Below, one piece after another: positions 61,255-64,000 of a stretch of DNA of 64,000 nt; positions within the stretch are counted from its first letter, which is position 1; every line of letters begins with the position of its first letter. The notes beneath the pieces are model-generated. The model was not told where the DNA came from. It worked only from the letters and a program-made list of their open reading frames with translations, and searched no databases. The position numbers were made by a program, and so were the translations under genes. Origin of the DNA: 62-47 sp044463945 (lineage in GTDB: Bacteria; Pseudomonadota; Alphaproteobacteria; Rhizobiales; Xanthobacteraceae); contig JBIQLW010000017.1 in the NCBI GenBank assembly GCA_044463945.1, forward strand, positions 1 through 64,000. The letters run 5' to 3'.

Positions 61255-61931
61255 CCCACCAGCCGCTTGAGCTGCAAAGAGCTGGTCGTGCCGACATGGC
61301 TCAGGAGGTACTGCACGAGGACGCCGAAACAGGCGACCACGATCAGAAGATCGAACAGGATCACGATCTCGATCAGGAGTGGCATCCCCGGCACCAGAAT
61401 CTGTGCGCCGAGGAACACGCCGTTCTCCAGTACCAGCAGGCCGAGGATCTGGCTCAGGGCCTCGTGTCGCACCGAGAGCATCAGGAAGCCGATCAGCTTC
61501 ATCGATAGCATCACGGTGAGCGCCAGCACGACGATGGTGCCGGCGAGGCCGAGCGCCGCGCCGATGCGATAGGATACCGCCAGCGCGAACACCACGGCGA
61601 AGGCGCCGATCACCAGGCTCGAACTGGCCTGAAGGATAACGTGGACCTCGCGATGCACCTCCAGCCGGCGGATGATCCTGAGAATGAGATACGGCAGCAG
61701 CAGCCCGCGAAAGGCGGCGGTCAGGATGGCCACGATATAAAGCTCGGCATACCCGCCGTAGTAGCCGACGGTACCCGACAGAATGGCGATGAGCCAGGAC
61801 TGCGCGGCGAAGGCAATGAGATAATGCCGCAGCCAGCGCGAGCCGAGCATGACGAACGATAGCAGCAGGCTGCCGATCGCCAGCAGGCTGAACAGCGCGG
61901 CGGGGAGAGGAGCGAGATGCGCGGCGAGCAT
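61251..61931 (-). CDS. HyfE-like membrane subunit
   Basis: The 226-residue protein has seven or so hydrophobic helices and, like HyfE, shows NuoK-type similarity in its second half (ILGLLVLENGVFLGAQILVP with the membrane Glu). It begins 4 bases after the HyfC-like gene. Its presence distinguishes Hyf/Ehr-type complexes from simple Ech hydrogenases. Confidence 0.85.
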   Translation of the reverse strand: MLAAHLAPLPAALFSLLAIGSLLLSFVMLGSRWLRHYLIAFAAQSWLIAILSGTVGYYGGYAELYIVAILTAAFRGLLLPYLILRIIRRLEVHREVHVILQASSSLVIGAFAVVFALAVSYRIGAALGLAGTIVVLALTVMLSMKLIGFLMLSVRHEALSQILGLLVLENGVFLGAQILVPGMPLLIEIVILFDLLIVVACFGVLVQYLLSHVGTTSSLQLKRLVG

Positions 61932-61935
61932 GACG

Positions 61936-62883
61936 CTAACTCAACTGCGTGCCGACGATCGCCAGTATCGCCAGCAGGAACGAGGCGGCGAGCGGCTCCT
62001 GATAGCGATAGAAGCGCAGGCGTGACTGCACCGTTTCCACCAGCACCACCGCGCAGGCGACGACAAGGAACTTCAGCGCTAGCGCACTGAGCGAGCCGAG
62101 CACGCCGAGCGCGGTGCCGCGGGAGGACAGTCCCCACGGGAACAGCAGAACGTTGCAGAAGATGGTGTAGAGGATGAACTGCTTCATCATCGACGCCCAG
62201 CGCAAGATCGCCAGCATCGGCCCCGAATATTCGAGGATGCGCGCTTCCTCGATCATGTAGACTTCGATGTGCGTGCTCGAATGAATCGGCAGCCGGTCGG
62301 TTTCCACCAGCAGCAGCACGAAGAATGCGGCGACGAGGAACAGGTGGGTGGGGCCCCAGTAAATCCACGGCTGGGCCACCAGAAGGTGGTTGACGACGAA
62401 CGGCAGCATCGCCTTGGCGAGCAGCGTGATGCCGACGAAGACGAGAATCAGCGTCGGCTCCGCCAGAATGGCGACCATGACCACGCGGCTCGACCCGATG
62501 CCGCCATAGGCGCTACGGGTATCGAGGCCCGCCAGCGTAATCATGAACGAGCCGAGCGTGAGGATAAGCCCGCCGCCAAGAATGTCCCCCATGTCGGAAA
62601 GCGGCAGCGGGTAGTCAGTCAGGACCGGAATGAGGATCGGCACCGTCAATGTCGTCGTGAAGGCGATGACGGGCGCCGCCCAATATAGCCACGAGGCGGT
62701 ATCTGGCGCGACGATCTGCTTGTGAAACAGCTTCCAGAGATCGCGATAGGGCTGGAAGATGCCCGGCCCCTGGCCGCGCTGTACCCGCTCCTCGAATTGC
62801 AGGATAACACCTTGCAGCAGCGGCGCGAGCAAGAGCGTGACCAGCACCTGTGCGATCTGCAAGAGGATGTCGCGCACGCTCAT
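61936..62883 (-). CDS. HyfC-like (NuoH family) membrane subunit
   Basis: The 315-residue protein has the NuoH-type first loop FEERVQRGQGPGIFQPYRDLWKLF, a quinone-site-like acidic loop VETDRLPIHSSTHIEVYMIEE, and about eight helices. It anchors the peripheral arm. It is the first gene of the operon; its ATG lies 110 bases after the fluoride aptamer, and its ribosome site is inside a hairpin. Confidence 0.9.
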   Translation of the reverse strand: MSVRDILLQIAQVLVTLLLAPLLQGVILQFEERVQRGQGPGIFQPYRDLWKLFHKQIVAPDTASWLYWAAPVIAFTTTLTVPILIPVLTDYPLPLSDMGDILGGGLILTLGSFMITLAGLDTRSAYGGIGSSRVVMVAILAEPTLILVFVGITLLAKAMLPFVVNHLLVAQPWIYWGPTHLFLVAAFFVLLLVETDRLPIHSSTHIEVYMIEEARILEYSGPMLAILRWASMMKQFILYTIFCNVLLFPWGLSSRGTALGVLGSLSALALKFLVVACAVVLVETVQSRLRFYRYQEPLAASFLLAILAIVGTQLS

Positions 62884-62887
62884 GATG

Positions 62888-62903
62888 CGCCTCCGTAGAG
62901 GCG
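62888..62903 (-). promoter_or_regulatory. ribosome site inside a UACG-capped hairpin
   Basis: Leftward CGCCUC-UACG-GAGGCG forms a 6-bp stem with a UNCG tetraloop. The 3' arm contains the Shine-Dalgarno GGAGG, six bases before the AUG at 62883. UNCG loops are exceptionally stable, so translation initiation is probably restrained unless the hairpin opens. Confidence 0.75.
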
Positions 62904-62993
62904 ATCATCTCGCGGCGTGAGATGCCGGAGCAGAAGATGCGGGAAGGGTGAAGGCGTATCCAAGGCTCGCGACTCCGTCTGCCAGATCGGCTC

Positions 62994-63042
62994 GACAGGA
63001 GTCATCAGCCCTGAGGGCGGTTAAAAGGCGAACTCCATCGCC
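62994..63042 (-). promoter_or_regulatory. fluoride riboswitch 5, Ehr-crcB-DUF190 operon
   Basis: Leftward GGCGAUGGAGUUCGCC, UUAACCGCCCUCAGGGC, UGAUGACUCCUGUC is the most canonical of the five copies. GACUCCUGUC (63003-62994) can pair, with one bulge, with GACGGAGUC (62979-62971) downstream, opening P1. It controls the whole eight-gene operon. Confidence 0.95.
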
Positions 63043-63051
63043 ATCGTTTAT

Positions 63052-63080
63052 ACGCTGGTCCCGCGCCGGCCGGTTGTCAA
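63052..63080 (-). promoter_or_regulatory. probable promoter of the Ehr-crcB operon
   Basis: A perfect leftward TTGACA lies at 63080-63075. At 17-bp spacing the -10 hexamer would be CAGCGT (63057-63052), a poor match; TATAAA lies at 22 bp, too far. Position relative to the aptamer agrees with the other four promoters. Confidence 0.45.
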
Positions 63081-63253
63081 GAGGCGGCGGCTGTCGTCAG
63101 CCGCGCGTGGCGGCGGGAACGACGTTCCGTACATCCCCCAAAGCGGATCGACCGCGTCGCGCCGGCACCCGTCGCGGGCCTATTGACTTGCGGCGATGGG
63201 CCTCCGCAATCTGGCGGGATCGTTCGCTCATCCCAACGGGGAGATGAGGTGAC

Positions 63254-63538
63254 ATGAACATCCGTCAGTTGCTTCTCGATGTCGACAAGGCCGTGGCGCG
63301 GCCGTCCCTGATTGAAATCGCGGCAGCCATCGACCGCTGCAAGGGCGTGGAAGCGATCAACATCACCGTCGGAGAAATCGATATCGAAACCGTCGGCATG
63401 AACGTGACGGTCGAAGGCGATCATATGGACTATGACGAGATTACCGGCGCGATAGAGTCCACTGGCGCGGTGGTGCATAGCCTCGACGAGATCGCCATCG
63501 GCGCGCGGATCATTCCACGCGTTCAACGGATCAGATGA
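63254..63538 (+). CDS. DUF211 family protein
   Basis: The 94-residue protein has the DUF211 pattern: IRQLLLDVDKAVARPSLIEI, INITVGEIDIETVGMNVTVE and EITGAIESTGAVVHSLDEIA. These small proteins have a ferredoxin-like fold. GAGGTGAC precedes the ATG. It overlaps the next gene as ATGA, so the two are translated together. Confidence 0.88.
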   Translation: MNIRQLLLDVDKAVARPSLIEIAAAIDRCKGVEAINITVGEIDIETVGMNVTVEGDHMDYDEITGAIESTGAVVHSLDEIAIGARIIPRVQRIR

Positions 63539-64000
63539 GAGCGCTCGATCTCATCCGTCATCCGAGCAATCGCCTCGATGTCGTGGCGGGACTCATCGAC
63601 GGCGTGCTGAATGCGCTCGCGCTTGCCGCGGGCCGGCTGGTGCATAGCGGCGGGGAAGGGGCGACGTTCAGTCTCGCGCTACGCGTCAGCGTTGCCGCCG
63701 GAGCGACCACGATTTTTGTGTTCTTTGTTGCTCACTACGCGCAGCTTCGTCTCGAACTGGTTCGCCATGAACGGGAGCTCAATTTCACCGAGCACGGCAA
63801 GCTCGCGGCAACGAGTTTGGGACGCAGGGTGTTGCTGGAATCGCTTTACAAGGCCGGGCTCGCCTGCGCGTTCAGCGTGGCCGGCGCATTGTTTCCGCTG
63901 GTCCTCTGCATCCTGTTGCCAAGGCCGGCATGGCTCGGGCTGGCGATGACGATCGTCGCCTTGGGCGGGCTGGGCGCGATGCTGGCGAGAACGATTTTCG
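63535..64000 (+). CDS. VIT/CCC1-like membrane protein, cut by window end
   Basis: The visible 155 residues include DVVAGLIDGVLNALALAAGR, resembling the first helix of VIT1/CCC1 iron or manganese transporters, then two or three further hydrophobic segments and the charged loop LRLELVRHERELNFTEHGK. The start overlaps the DUF211 stop codon. The C-terminus lies outside the window, so family membership is tentative. Confidence 0.6.
   Translation, partial: MRALDLIRHPSNRLDVVAGLIDGVLNALALAAGRLVHSGGEGATFSLALRVSVAAGATTIFVFFVAHYAQLRLELVRHERELNFTEHGKLAATSLGRRVLLESLYKAGLACAFSVAGALFPLVLCILLPRPAWLGLAMTIVALGGLGAMLARTIF

Noticed and set aside
55519..62883. Formate hydrogenlyase / hydrogenase-4
   Set aside because: Gene order and subunits fit, but the large subunit lacks both CxxC pairs needed for the NiFe centre, and no formate dehydrogenase or maturation genes are in the window.
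63047..63052. TATAAA as -10 of the Ehr-crcB promoter
   Set aside because: It lies 22 bp from TTGACA and would start transcription inside the aptamer, unlike the other four units.

Overview
The window comes from a high-GC alphaproteobacterium, most likely of the Bradyrhizobium/Rhodopseudomonas/Afipia group (Nitrobacteraceae). This is inferred from gene content: many acyl-CoA enzymes, several Liv-type ABC transporters, bkd genes, and small proteins with the SFPASDPPSW motif. It opens with the 3' part of a tRNA-Glu(CTC) gene and shows no phage, plasmid or CRISPR signature.

Region 0.5-10.0 kb is an acid-uptake and activation cluster: acyl-CoA ligase, acyl-CoA dehydrogenase, a complete Liv-type ABC importer, an AcuI-type reductase and a GntR/FadR regulator. 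A TonB-receptor scrap and a RES/Xre toxin-antitoxin pair follow at 10.0-11.4 kb. Region 11.6-22.1 kb holds a branched-chain 2-oxoacid dehydrogenase operon (leftward). Opposite it lie thiolase, HSD10-like dehydrogenase and enoyl-CoA hydratase genes (rightward), plus an acyl-CoA dehydrogenase, together suggesting isoleucine or short-chain acyl-CoA breakdown. Region 22.3-32.5 kb is a LacI-headed sugar or polyol cluster: FAD oxidase, FGGY kinase, MalK-type ABC importer, SDR and a GldA-like dehydrogenase. Region 32.7-46.1 kb has a TetR gene beside a decayed acyl-CoA dehydrogenase, a GH88/GH105-like hydrolase, and a second Liv importer whose livG carries a stop codon. CaiB, MaoC, crotonase and SIS-domain genes follow, then a TonB siderophore-receptor pseudogene.

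Region 46.1-63.1 kb is the most striking part: a fluoride-response island with five separate fluoride (crcB-motif) riboswitches in 13.5 kb. They precede (1) two adjacent MutS-like ATPases, (2) an MFS transporter, (3) a phosphoglycerate-mutase-like histidine phosphatase, (4) an enolase fused to universal-stress domains, and (5) an eight-gene operon. That operon encodes a membrane complex related to complex I and group-4 hydrogenases and ends in the fluoride channel gene crcB and a DUF190 gene. The large subunit of the complex lacks the NiFe-binding cysteines, so it is probably an energy-converting-hydrogenase-related (Ehr) complex, not a hydrogenase. Four of the five riboswitches have a 17-bp-spaced promoter that starts transcription almost at the first aptamer base. 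All five have downstream sequence able to pair with the 3' strand of the aptamer. A DUF211 gene and a truncated VIT-like membrane gene end the window.

All calls rest on reading the sequence and on remembered family motifs; no database search was run.
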